From: an uncultured Peptoniphilus sp. | Lineage (GTDB): Bacteria > Bacillota > Clostridia > Tissierellales > Peptoniphilaceae | Direction of reading: 5' to 3' | DNA: 59,466 nucleotides | NCBI GenBank assembly: GCA_902465645.1 | Contig: CABQNX010000004.1 | Location: forward strand, 1-59,466 | In this document: positions 1 through 7,520 of the stretch, in pieces | Layout of the letters: each line of letters opens with the position of its first letter | Numbering within the stretch: the first letter of the stretch is position 1 | Notes under the pieces: generated by a model | The model's database searches: none | Seen by the model: the letters and a program-made list of their open reading frames with translations, nothing else | Told to the model about the DNA's origin: nothing | Made by a program: the position numbers and the translations under genes

Positions 1-14
1 GTGACAACTTCTAT

Positions 15-43
15 ATATTAGCATTTAGAAAATCATCTGTCAA
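15..43 (-). promoter_or_regulatory. Sigma-A-type promoter reading out of the left edge
   Basis: On the minus strand TTGACA (38-43) is followed after 17 bp by TAATAT (15-20). It would drive a leftward gene lying outside the window. Confidence 0.5.
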
Positions 44-76
44 CTGTTTTTTTTTTATTTTTTTAAATCTTTTTTT

Positions 77-110
77 CTAAAAAATAACAGCTGCATTTCT
101 TACAGCTGTT
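77..110 (-). terminator. Intrinsic terminator of bioB
   Basis: Inverted repeat AACAGCTG (86-93) / CAGCTGTT (103-110), followed on the minus strand by a T-rich tract. It lies about 60 bp after the bioB stop codon. Confidence 0.7.
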
Positions 111-170
111 TTATATTACTATTTATATTTTCCTTTGTCAAGCAGTTTATAAAAACTTTTTAAAATTAAT

Positions 171-1136
171 TTACACTGCCTTTACTTGATAGTCTAGATC
201 CTTAATTCTCTTCATATCATCTTCTATACTTATGCCCTTTGTTGTAAGAAGTACTCCCGATATAGCTGCATTGGCACCAGACTTAAATGCTGATTCACCA
301 AATTCTTCCATTAGTGATCTTCCACCAGCTAATCTTATTAGGGCCTTAGGCATAATAAATCTAAAGGTCGCACAAGTCCTATTTACTTCTTCCATTGGCA
401 GTGGTTCATTATTTTCTAAGGGAGTGTTCTTAATAGGATTTAATAGATTAATAGGTACTGAGTGTACATCTAGGTCCCTTAACTGTAGTGCCATGTCAAT
501 TCTATCTTTGAAGTCTTCTCCTAATCCTATGAGTCCTCCTGAGCATATTTCCATTCCTGCTTCTTGAGCCGCCTTAATTGTCTCTATCTTTTGATCATAG
601 GTATGTGTCGTGCAAATTTCTGGGAAGAAGTTTCTTGATGTTTCAAGATTGTTGTGGATTCTTGTTATACCAGCCGCCTTTAATTTTTCAAAGGATTCTT
701 CTGATATTATTCCTCCTGAAATACATACCTTTATTCCCGGTGCTTGTTCATATATCTTTCTCGTAATGCTGCAGATCTTGTCTATATCTTTTGGTGTGAG
801 TCCCTTTCCACTTGCTACCATAGAATATCTAGGAATTCCCCTATTGTATTTATCTAGGGCATCCTTTACTATTACGTCTTCATCTAGAAGATCGTATTCT
901 TTTACATTTGTATGATAGTGACCTGATTGGGCACAAAACTTACAGTTTTCTGAACACTTACCACTTTTGGCATTTATAATTGTACAAACATCAAAGTCAT
1001 TGCCACAGAAATATTCTCTAAGTTCGTCTGCAGCCTTTGTTAGTTCATCGTAGTCGCTATTATAAACTTCTATTGCTTCTTCTCTTGTTATTACGTAACC
1101 ATTTTTTATTTTTTCTTTTAATTTATTTATGTCCAT
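171..1136 (-). CDS. bioB: Biotin synthase BioB
   Basis: Radical SAM enzyme that inserts sulfur into dethiobiotin to make biotin. The 321-residue length is normal for the family. The radical SAM cluster motif is visible as Cys61-x3-Cys65-x2-Cys68 (CSENCKFC), followed by the AQSGHY stretch usual in BioB. The ATG start has AGGAG 8 nt upstream. The gene stands alone here: bioA, bioD and bioY are 40 kb away under a different regulatory site. A perfect consensus promoter with a palindrome over its -10 box lies immediately upstream and a terminator immediately downstream, so it is probably monocistronic. Confidence 0.96.
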   Translation of the reverse strand: MDINKLKEKIKNGYVITREEAIEVYNSDYDELTKAADELREYFCGNDFDVCTIINAKSGKCSENCKFCAQSGHYHTNVKEYDLLDEDVIVKDALDKYNRGIPRYSMVASGKGLTPKDIDKICSITRKIYEQAPGIKVCISGGIISEESFEKLKAAGITRIHNNLETSRNFFPEICTTHTYDQKIETIKAAQEAGMEICSGGLIGLGEDFKDRIDMALQLRDLDVHSVPINLLNPIKNTPLENNEPLPMEEVNRTCATFRFIMPKALIRLAGGRSLMEEFGESAFKSGANAAISGVLLTTKGISIEDDMKRIKDLDYQVKAV

Positions 1137-1142
1137 ATCTTC

Positions 1143-1185
1143 AACTCCTGAAATTCATTATATATTTCAGGAGTTTCATTGTCAA
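1143..1185 (-). promoter_or_regulatory. bioB promoter with palindromic operator over the -10 box
   Basis: Minus strand: TTGACA (1180-1185), 17-bp spacer, TATAAT (1157-1162), both perfect consensus. A perfect 12-bp inverted repeat, AACTCCTGAAAT (1164-1175 read on the minus strand) and ATTTCAGGAGTT (1143-1154), flanks the -10 box with a 9-bp centre. The downstream arm contains the bioB Shine-Dalgarno AGGAG. Transcription would start inside the downstream arm, so the palindrome is better read as a protein-binding site than as an RNA hairpin. It does not resemble the GTTAAC-type BirA site found upstream of bioY. Confidence 0.75.
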
Positions 1186-1198
1186 TTTATTTTAAATT

Positions 1199-1840
1199 TT
1201 AGTTAACGTAATGTTCAAAGACACCAAACTTTATTTTTTCTCCCATTCCTCTAAACTTGCTTTCGTATTCTGTCACAATATTTTGTGGGTAATCTTCCAA
1301 TTTCATATCAAATTCTTTTACAAGTGAGGAGAAGCCTTGGTCTTTAAAGTAGTCTAAGCTTTCTTCAAACAACTCCAAGTCATCTGTCTTAAAATAAATT
1401 TGTGATTTTGGTTTTAATATTATCTTATACTTTTCTAAAAATCTTGGGTAAGTCAATCTTCTCTTCTTATGTCTTAGCTTTGGCCAAGGGTTACAGAAGT
1501 TTATATAGATTCTGTCTAGTTCGTTTTCGTCAAAGTATTCTAAGATGTTTTCAGCATTAATGGGCATTGCCCTAACATTGGTAAGCTCTTCGTCTAATAT
1601 TTTTCTTGTTGCATAAATAAGTGCATTAGTTTCAATATCTACCATTATATAATTTATATTTTTATTTAATTTAGCTGACTCGATGGTAAAAGTTCCCTTG
1701 CCAGCACCAATCTCTAAATAAATTGGATTGTCGTTGCCAAAGACCTCTTTCCACTTCCCCTTATTCTCTTGTCCATTAAAAAATACATAAGGATTTTCAG
1801 CCATTTCAGGTATTGCAAAATGTTTTTTTCTAAGTCTCAT
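1199..1840 (-). CDS. trmB: tRNA (guanine-N7)-methyltransferase TrmB
   Basis: SAM-dependent enzyme that methylates N7 of G46 in tRNA variable loops. The SAM-binding motif EIGAGKGTFTIESA is near residue 45. The family signature INFCNPWPKLRHKKRRL is near residue 115. I chose the second in-frame ATG (protein starting MRLRKKHF), because it sits 7 nt from GGAG and matches the usual TrmB N-terminus; the first ATG, at 1846, is only 2 nt from the Shine-Dalgarno. A strong promoter lies upstream. The length, 213 residues, is normal. Confidence 0.95.
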   Translation of the reverse strand: MRLRKKHFAIPEMAENPYVFFNGQENKGKWKEVFGNDNPIYLEIGAGKGTFTIESAKLNKNINYIMVDIETNALIYATRKILDEELTNVRAMPINAENILEYFDENELDRIYINFCNPWPKLRHKKRRLTYPRFLEKYKIILKPKSQIYFKTDDLELFEESLDYFKDQGFSSLVKEFDMKLEDYPQNIVTEYESKFRGMGEKIKFGVFEHYVN

Positions 1841-1866
1841 TTTCATTCTCCTTTTTGTCCTATGGA

Positions 1867-1894
1867 ATTATAACATAAGCTATCTTAGTGTCAA
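1867..1894 (-). promoter_or_regulatory. trmB promoter
   Basis: Minus strand TTGACA (1889-1894), 16-bp spacer, TATAAT (1867-1872), about 25 bp before the trmB start. Confidence 0.7.
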
Positions 1895-1936
1895 CAAGAT
1901 TTATATTTTCTTTTGATTATTTTAAAATATAAACAA

Positions 1937-1964
1937 TAAAAAAAGCCGACCTCTTTGGCCGACT
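1937..1964 (-). terminator. Intrinsic terminator downstream of the nuclease gene
   Basis: On the minus strand AGTCGGCC (1957-1964) pairs with GGTCGGCT (1944-1951) around a 5-nt loop and is followed by seven T. It lies about 170 bp beyond the nuclease stop. The AT-rich stretch between holds no gene. Confidence 0.7.
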
Positions 1965-2132
1965 CTCTCCTATAAGAATATTTCTTTCTATTATAATAAT
2001 GAATTTATATTTTCCATCTACTTGGCAAAAATTTATGACTTCATATTCTTATCTAAATTAACAAAAAACCATGACCTTGTATTTTTTTCTTAATCAATAA
2101 AATTTTGTGACTTTCCTAAAATCTATTAGTCA

Positions 2133-2873
2133 TCACTTCTTATTAGATAGCCTAGTCCTTCCTGTCTTGTAATCTATGTCTACGCCCTCTTCAATATTTT
2201 TTGCAAAAACCCTAAAATTAATTTTCTTGCCTCCGTCTTCAATACTATAGGCTTCGATAATAACTCCCCTTGCCACAAGCTCATCATCTTTAAAAACTGG
2301 AGTCACCCTATATCTTACCTTCTTGCCAGTATCTTTTATGTAAGAGGCAACAGCATTTTCAAAGGGGAGCATCCCCTTGGTATTAAAGGACCTCGTCCCC
2401 GTCATTAGATTTTTCCAATTATCATTCTCTCCAGTGAGCTGGTAGGCAATAAGGTGGCACCTGTTGTAGACTGCTCCACCGTCAACAAAGTCATAAAACT
2501 TTTGATGCCAGCCTGAGGGATAAACTTTTGATATATCGCCCCTTGCTTCTTTTGGCATTGACTCAGGACTTATAAGTGCATTGGCAGGTCCTACCCTATT
2601 TAAGTGATCTAGGTTTGAATAGTGGGCGAAGTCTGGCCCCATCTTCAAATCTTCTTCAGTAAACTCAGGTGGATTTTTGTCTACCTCATAGTAGATGCTT
2701 GACCCTTTAACCTCGTAGGGATTTTCAAAGATTGATAAAAATCTTTCTAATTTGTTTATGTGAGGTCCATTGTAATTGCTGTCAAAGTCCTGAAGTTGCT
2801 CTTGTCCAAATAAAAAACCAATTAGGGTAAGGACTAAGGCTCCTATGACTTTAAATTTTTTATTTTTCTTCAA
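2133..2873 (-). CDS. Secreted or membrane-anchored DNA/RNA non-specific endonuclease
   Basis: Metal-dependent beta-beta-alpha nuclease of the NUC1/EndA family, expected outside the cell, where it would degrade DNA. The first 23 residues are a lysine-rich start plus a hydrophobic segment (signal peptide or anchor). The catalytic motif appears as YNRCHLIAYQL with His140, the NRCH variant common in Firmicute members. The metal-binding asparagine region follows as TGTRSFNTKGMLPFEN (158-173). The start is TTG; a GAGAGGGG Shine-Dalgarno lies upstream and no better ATG is near. It is a single gene next to an antiporter on the opposite strand. Related proteins serve in DNA uptake, nutrient scavenging or escape from host DNA nets; which applies here cannot be told. 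Confidence 0.88.
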   Translation of the reverse strand: MKKNKKFKVIGALVLTLIGFLFGQEQLQDFDSNYNGPHINKLERFLSIFENPYEVKGSSIYYEVDKNPPEFTEEDLKMGPDFAHYSNLDHLNRVGPANALISPESMPKEARGDISKVYPSGWHQKFYDFVDGGAVYNRCHLIAYQLTGENDNWKNLMTGTRSFNTKGMLPFENAVASYIKDTGKKVRYRVTPVFKDDELVARGVIIEAYSIEDGGKKINFRVFAKNIEEGVDIDYKTGRTRLSNKK

Positions 2874-3012
2874 TAATATTGTCCCCTCTCTAAATTAAAT
2901 TTTTTTAATTTAAATATGCTACAGTATTTTTCATTATATATGATAAAGTCAATTTAAAAAAGTTAATGAGAGGCCAGAAATCTTAAAAATGCTTAAAAAT
3001 AGGACAAAAGAC

Positions 3013-3041
3013 TTCACAAAAAAATTTTTTAATAATATAAT
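3013..3041 (+). promoter_or_regulatory. Promoter of the NhaC-family antiporter gene
   Basis: TTCACA (3013-3018), 17-bp spacer, TATAAT (3036-3041). The 5' UTR is about 50 nt with AGGAGG before the ATG. Confidence 0.55.
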
Positions 3042-3096
3042 ATCCTTGCTTTATTTATAATTATTATGTATTTTACATAAAATATTAGGAGGAAAA

Positions 3097-4458
3097 ATGG
3101 AAAATCAAAATAATAAACCTAGACCAAGTTTAGGAGCTCTCCTTCCCTTCCTTGTCTTTGTCTTCGTCTACATGGCAACGGGAATCATCCTAAACCACCT
3201 AGGCATTGAAATGGCATTTTACCAAGTGCCAGCCCCAGTATGTATCTTGCCAGCAATTATACTTGCCTTCATTATGTTTGAGGGAAGTGTCGACGACAAG
3301 TTTAACGACTTCGTAAGAGGTTGCGGCGACGAAAATATTATTATAATGTGCCTCATCTACATATTGGCTGGCGCTTTTGCAACAGTCTCTAAGGAATCAG
3401 GAGGAGTCGACTCAGTTGTTAACTTTGCCCTATCAGTTATTCCCCTTCAATTTATAACCGGTGGAATTTTCTTAATTGGTTGTTTTATTTCTATATCAAC
3501 AGGAACTTCTGTGGGAACAATCTCTACAGTTGGCCCAATTGCAGTTGGACTTGCTCAAAAGGGTAATCTTCCTTTAGCCCTAGTTTTGGGATCTCTTGTT
3601 GGTGGAGCAATGTTTGGAGACAACCTATCAGTTATTTCTGACACAACAATTGCTGCAACAAGAACTCAAAATGTGGATATGAAGGACAAGTTTAAGGCAA
3701 ACATAAGAATGGCCCTTCCTGCAGCTATTATTACATTTATAATTTTATTAGTTGTTGGAAAACCAGAAGCCCTTCCTACATTAGAAGACCGTCCCTATAA
3801 TCCAGTCTTAATTATCCCCTACTTATTTGTACTCATATCCGCTATAGCAGGCATGAATGTATTTTTAGTTTTAACAAGCGGGATAATTTTGTCAGGAATA
3901 ATCGGAATTGCAACAGGTGGTCTAGACCTAATGACCTTTGCCCAAAATATTTTCACAGGTTTCTCCGGTATGTTTGAAATATTTTTATTATCCATGCTAA
4001 CTGGTGGACTTTCCTATATGGTTTCCAAAAATGGAGGAATAGAGTGGCTAGTCCAAAAGATAAGGGGCTTTGCAAGAGGACAAAAATCTGCAGAAGTTTC
4101 CATTGCCCTTCTCACAGCCTTAACAGATGCTGCAACAGCTAATAACACAGTGGCAATAATAATTGACGGCCCCGTCGCAAAGGAAATATCAAATGATTTT
4201 AAAATTGACCCCAGAAGATCAGCTGCACTTTTGGATACCGTCTCTTGCGTTATGCAAGGGATAATCCCTTACGGAGCACAAATCCTAATAGCAGCAGGAC
4301 TCACAAAAGAGCTGGGAGCCAGTGCAGTTTCACCAATGGAAATAATCCCCTTCTTGTGGTACCAAGGAATACTTGCAATCTTTGCAATCGCATCTATCTT
4401 TATTAGATATGCAGACCCAAGTGACGATTGGGATTTTGATAATGATGAATTAAAATAA
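3097..4458 (+). CDS. NhaC-family Na+/H+ antiporter
   Basis: Integral membrane secondary transporter of 453 residues with about eleven hydrophobic segments. The central signature GDNLSVISDTTIAATRTQ (about residues 192-209) is diagnostic of the NhaC family, which includes Na+/H+ antiporters and malate-lactate exchangers such as MleN. A second conserved stretch rich in Asp/Asn (TDAATANNTVAIII) lies near residue 345. The substrate cannot be read from sequence; sodium extrusion is the default. It has its own promoter, an AGGAGG ribosome site 6 nt from the ATG and its own terminator. Confidence 0.9.
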   Translation: MENQNNKPRPSLGALLPFLVFVFVYMATGIILNHLGIEMAFYQVPAPVCILPAIILAFIMFEGSVDDKFNDFVRGCGDENIIIMCLIYILAGAFATVSKESGGVDSVVNFALSVIPLQFITGGIFLIGCFISISTGTSVGTISTVGPIAVGLAQKGNLPLALVLGSLVGGAMFGDNLSVISDTTIAATRTQNVDMKDKFKANIRMALPAAIITFIILLVVGKPEALPTLEDRPYNPVLIIPYLFVLISAIAGMNVFLVLTSGIILSGIIGIATGGLDLMTFAQNIFTGFSGMFEIFLLSMLTGGLSYMVSKNGGIEWLVQKIRGFARGQKSAEVSIALLTALTDAATANNTVAIIIDGPVAKEISNDFKIDPRRSAALLDTVSCVMQGIIPYGAQILIAAGLTKELGASAVSPMEIIPFLWYQGILAIFAIASIFIRYADPSDDWDFDNDELK

Positions 4459-4486
4459 GAAAATTAAATCACAAAATAATGTAAGA

Positions 4487-4518
4487 GAACTCCAGACCTA
4501 AGCCTGGAGTTCTTTTTT
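4487..4518 (+). terminator. Intrinsic terminator of the antiporter gene
   Basis: Perfect 9-bp stem GAACTCCAG / CTGGAGTTC (4487-4495, 4504-4512) followed by six T. The right half overlaps the last codons of the convergent small ORF. Confidence 0.85.
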
Positions 4519-4764
4519 CATTTCATTATATATTTTATTTATCTTTATCCTACATTCTGTAAAATTATCCATATAGCTCATCTCTGCAATCAAATCTTGC
4601 ATTTCATATCCTAAGTCAGATATCCTTTCACTTTCTTTGAAAATCAAATCGTTGTCATCAATGAAATAGTCTTCCAGATCATTGAATAAATCCCAATCAT
4701 TGTTGGAAGCTTCAGCAAATAAGACCTTATCTATTTCTTTAAAAAAATCATCAATTATACTCAT
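4498..4764 (-). CDS. Small acidic protein, paralogue of its neighbour; function unknown
   Basis: 88 residues, acidic, predicted mostly helical, with no signal peptide, membrane segment or cysteine-rich motif. It aligns along its whole length with the 90-residue protein encoded at 4839-5111. Shared positions include IID-F-KEI near the N-terminus, an F-DN/DD acidic centre, LG(Y/F)-(M/L)Q and a C-terminal helix with I-KI. The pair is therefore a tandem duplication. A GGAAGGAG Shine-Dalgarno lies about 12 nt before the ATG. Its 3' end overlaps the antiporter terminator. I do not recognise the family; immunity-type or regulatory proteins are possibilities only. Confidence 0.7.
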   Translation of the reverse strand: MSIIDDFFKEIDKVLFAEASNNDWDLFNDLEDYFIDDNDLIFKESERISDLGYEMQDLIAEMSYMDNFTECRIKINKIYNEMKKELQA

Positions 4765-4810
4765 AAGCTTATTGCACTCCTTCCTGAAAACAAAATTTAC
4801 TATATAAGTT

Positions 4811-4845
4811 TTAAAACAAAAACACCCTAACTTAAATGTTAGTGT
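4811..4845 (-). terminator. Intrinsic terminator of the 90-residue ORF
   Basis: On the minus strand ACACTAAC (4838-4845) pairs with GTTAGGGTGT (4822-4831) with a two-base bulge, followed by TTTTTGTTTT. The stem includes the stop codon of the upstream gene. Confidence 0.65.
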
Positions 4846-5111
4846 ACCTTATTAGCTTCCTTTATCTTGTCTAGTATCCTCTCTATCCTGATTAATCTTT
4901 CTTGATTATCTCCACCTGATTCTAGTTCCACTATTTCTGTTTGCAGATCAAAACCTAGTTGAGCCACCTCGTCGTTTTCCTTATTAATTTCATCGAAGTT
5001 ATCTAAAAAGAAGCTTTCAACCCCGTCAATGCTACGGACTGCATCTCCATTATCAAATCTTTCCAGACCTTCTTCTATTTCTTTTATAAACATATCAATT
5101 ATTTTTTTCAC
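4839..5111 (-). CDS. Small acidic protein at the CRISPR trailer end; function unknown
   Basis: 90 residues, acidic, predicted helical, paralogue of the product of 4498-4764. Its start lies 59 bp beyond the degenerate last repeat of the CRISPR array, in the array's direction of transcription, so read-through from the array could express it. It has its own Shine-Dalgarno (AAGGTGAG) and a terminator directly at its stop. No catalytic motif or membrane segment is visible. Location next to CRISPR is not proof of a defence role: the duplicated partner sits beside the antiporter gene, so the pair may simply be neighbours. Confidence 0.7.
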   Translation of the reverse strand: MKKIIDMFIKEIEEGLERFDNGDAVRSIDGVESFFLDNFDEINKENDEVAQLGFDLQTEIVELESGGDNQERLIRIERILDKIKEANKVH

Positions 5112-5170
5112 AATCTTTTCTCACCTTTCTTTTTTCATTGGAGATAAATTTAACAACTTCCGTTTTTGTA

Positions 5171-7458
5171 AAATTAACCCTGCATGTGCGGGGATTACTA
5201 TCATTTCTACCGCCTATTAGAGTATGGGGAGGATCACCCCCGCATGTGCGGGGACTACTCTGTCAAAAATTACATCATCTTTTCTTAAGGAGGATCACCC
5301 CCGCATGTGCGGGGACTACGAAATAAAAAAATAGATTATAAACATCTTATCAGGATCACCCCTGCATGTGCGGGGACTACATTCTCTATTCTTTGCAAGT
5401 TGTTCGGGACTTGGGATCACCCCTGCATGTGCGGGGACTACTCTAAAGATACTAATAATAATAATAAGATTGACTTGGGATCACCCCTGCATGTGCGGGG
5501 ACTACTTTTAAGGTATCTATATTGTTATCTTATATTTAGGATCACCCCTGCATGTGCGGGGACTACTGCCAGTTTGTGAATTGGAGGAAAAAGCAAGTAG
5601 GATCACCCCTGCATGTGCGGGGACTACAGTCAAGCTTACCTGCAACAACTTCTTCCTTAGGGATCACCCCTGCATGTGCGGGGACTACGCACAACCTAAA
5701 CGTGGTGTATGTATAGGTAAGGGATCACCCCTGCATGTGCGGGGACTACGGAGATTGACGATAGCGAGGCTTTGGCTTCTAAGGATCACCCCTGCATGTG
5801 CGGGGACTACAGTAAATCTGACCTTTACCAGTCATCTTGGTAGGGATCACCCCTGCATGTGCGGGGACTACTATAGGAGTGTATGGAGGGATAGTATTAA
5901 TAGAGGATCACCCCTGCATGTGCGGGGACTACTATTTACACTTTTATCTTATATGATATAATTATGGATCACCCCTGCATGTGCGGGGACTACAGTCAAG
6001 CTTACCTGCAACAACTTCTTCCTTAGGGATCACCCCTGCATGTGCGGGGACTACCTCAACCTATGCGTATGTCTGCAAATTATGCTGAGGATCACCCCTG
6101 CATGTGCGGGGACTACCCTTGGAAAAAATCAAGTAACGTATACTGTTTAGGATCACCCCTGCATGTGCGGGGACTACCTTGGTGGAGATGGAAAAGTACC
6201 TGCCGACCAGGGATCACCCCTGCATGTGCGGGGACTACCGACAAAGTCAGCTGATGCTTTTCTATCTGTCGGGATCACCCCTGCATGTGCGGGGACTACT
6301 TATAGTAATCATTTAATTTAATAACTTTATCAGGATCACCCCTGCATGTGCGGGGACTACTACCAAGTACAGAAAAAACAACGCTGGATCTAAGGATCAC
6401 CCCTGCATGTGCGGGGACTACTACAGAGGTTAGAAATGGATAAGAAATTTAATGGGATCACCCCTGCATGTGCGGGGACTACGTCCTAAACCCGCCAGTA
6501 TTCCTCAAATTTGTAGGATCACCCCTGCATGTGCGGGGACTACTCACTATTTATACACATTTCTATTCCAATGCTGGGATCACCCCTGCATGTGCGGGGA
6601 CTACGATATTTTGAATAATTTGTAATGGTAATAATGGGGATCACCCCTGCATGTGCGGGGACTACTCATTACATATATTGCCGCTTAATAATACTATGGG
6701 ATCACCCCTGCATGTGCGGGGACTACTTTGTCCAGTCGCTCAAAGTCCGCTGGACTTAGGGATCACCCCTGCATGTGCGGGGACTACCAATTTTTTCCAT
6801 TTTCTTAACTCCTTAATTTAGGATCACCCCTGCATGTGCGGGGACTACAGGACGAACTAGACGGAGTAGATAAAATTTGCGGGATCACCCCTGCATGTGC
6901 GGGGACTACCGCACAAAAAGACACAGAAATTAATGGAGTTGAGGATCACCCCTGCATGTGCGGGGACTACAATCCTTGATATAATAAAGACCAATCGACT
7001 TTGGGATCACCCCTGCATGTGCGGGGACTACCATATAAAAAGACGACTTTTTACAGTCGCCTTAGGATCACCCCTGCATGTGCGGGGACTACGAATAAAA
7101 TTACAAGACATTACAATGGACGCCGGGATCACCCCTGCATGTGCGGGGACTACCACCACAAGGACCTATGACACGGCACTATCTGAGGATCACCCCTGCA
7201 TGTGCGGGGACTACCATATACGCTCCAACAAAGCCGTAAAAATAAGAGGATCACCCCTGCATGTGCGGGGACTACGAGAGCCAAGGCATAAATTTATGGT
7301 CCTTTTTGGGATCACCCCTGCATGTGCGGGGACTACGAAGAAAATCAAGGTATCAGACTTTGGAGAGTAGGATCACCCCTGCATGTGCGGGGACTACAGG
7401 TCAAGATCCATTGCCAAGACATTACCTTTGGGATCACCCCTGCATGTGCGGGGACTAC
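5171..7458 (-). CRISPR. Type I-E CRISPR array, 38 repeats and 37 spacers
   Basis: Repeats are 28 bp. On the plus strand each starts GGATCACCCC, continues TGCATGTGCG and ends GGGACTAC. The period is 61 bp. Spacers are 33 bp except 32 (5199-5230), 36 (5442-5477) and 34 (6055-6088). The crRNA strand is the minus strand: the repeat then ends in GGTGATCC as in other Gram-positive type I-E arrays, the cas genes run the same way, and decay is at the low-coordinate end. The first repeat (5171-5198) differs at five positions; the next two (5231-5258, 5292-5319) carry one C-for-T change. The leader end is at 7458. Spacers 5628-5660 and 5994-6026 are identical. Spacer 7032-7064 reads as an intrinsic terminator. 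Confidence 0.99.
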
Positions 7459-7520
7459 ACTTAAAAGATCCCGTAACTATCTCATTTTCATTATAAAATA
7501 TCCCATAATTTATTCACTTT
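7459..7520 (-). promoter_or_regulatory. Short CRISPR leader with array promoter overlapping the cas2 stop codon
   Basis: Only 32 bp separate the cas2 stop codon from the leader-proximal repeat. On the minus strand a perfect TATAAT (7490-7495) overlaps that stop codon, about 30 bp before the first repeat. The upstream -35 region is poor (GTGAAT at 16-bp spacing). The leader functions must therefore sit partly inside the cas2 coding sequence, or the array is expressed by read-through from the cas operon. Confidence 0.5.

Noticed and set aside
1143..1175. Hairpin before bioB as a riboswitch or trmB terminator
   Set aside because: The upstream arm lies before the predicted transcription start, so it is not in the bioB RNA; no T-run follows for a terminator in either direction.
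4498..5111. Calling the paired small proteins anti-CRISPRs
   Set aside because: Only location supports this; no recognised anti-CRISPR or Aca gene is seen, and the cas genes look intact.
5138..7464. Rightward open frames inside the CRISPR array (up to 157 codons, repeating HVRGL, PCMCGDY and ITPACAGTT)
   Set aside because: They are translations of the 28-bp repeat in different frames; no ribosome sites and wrong strand for the locus.
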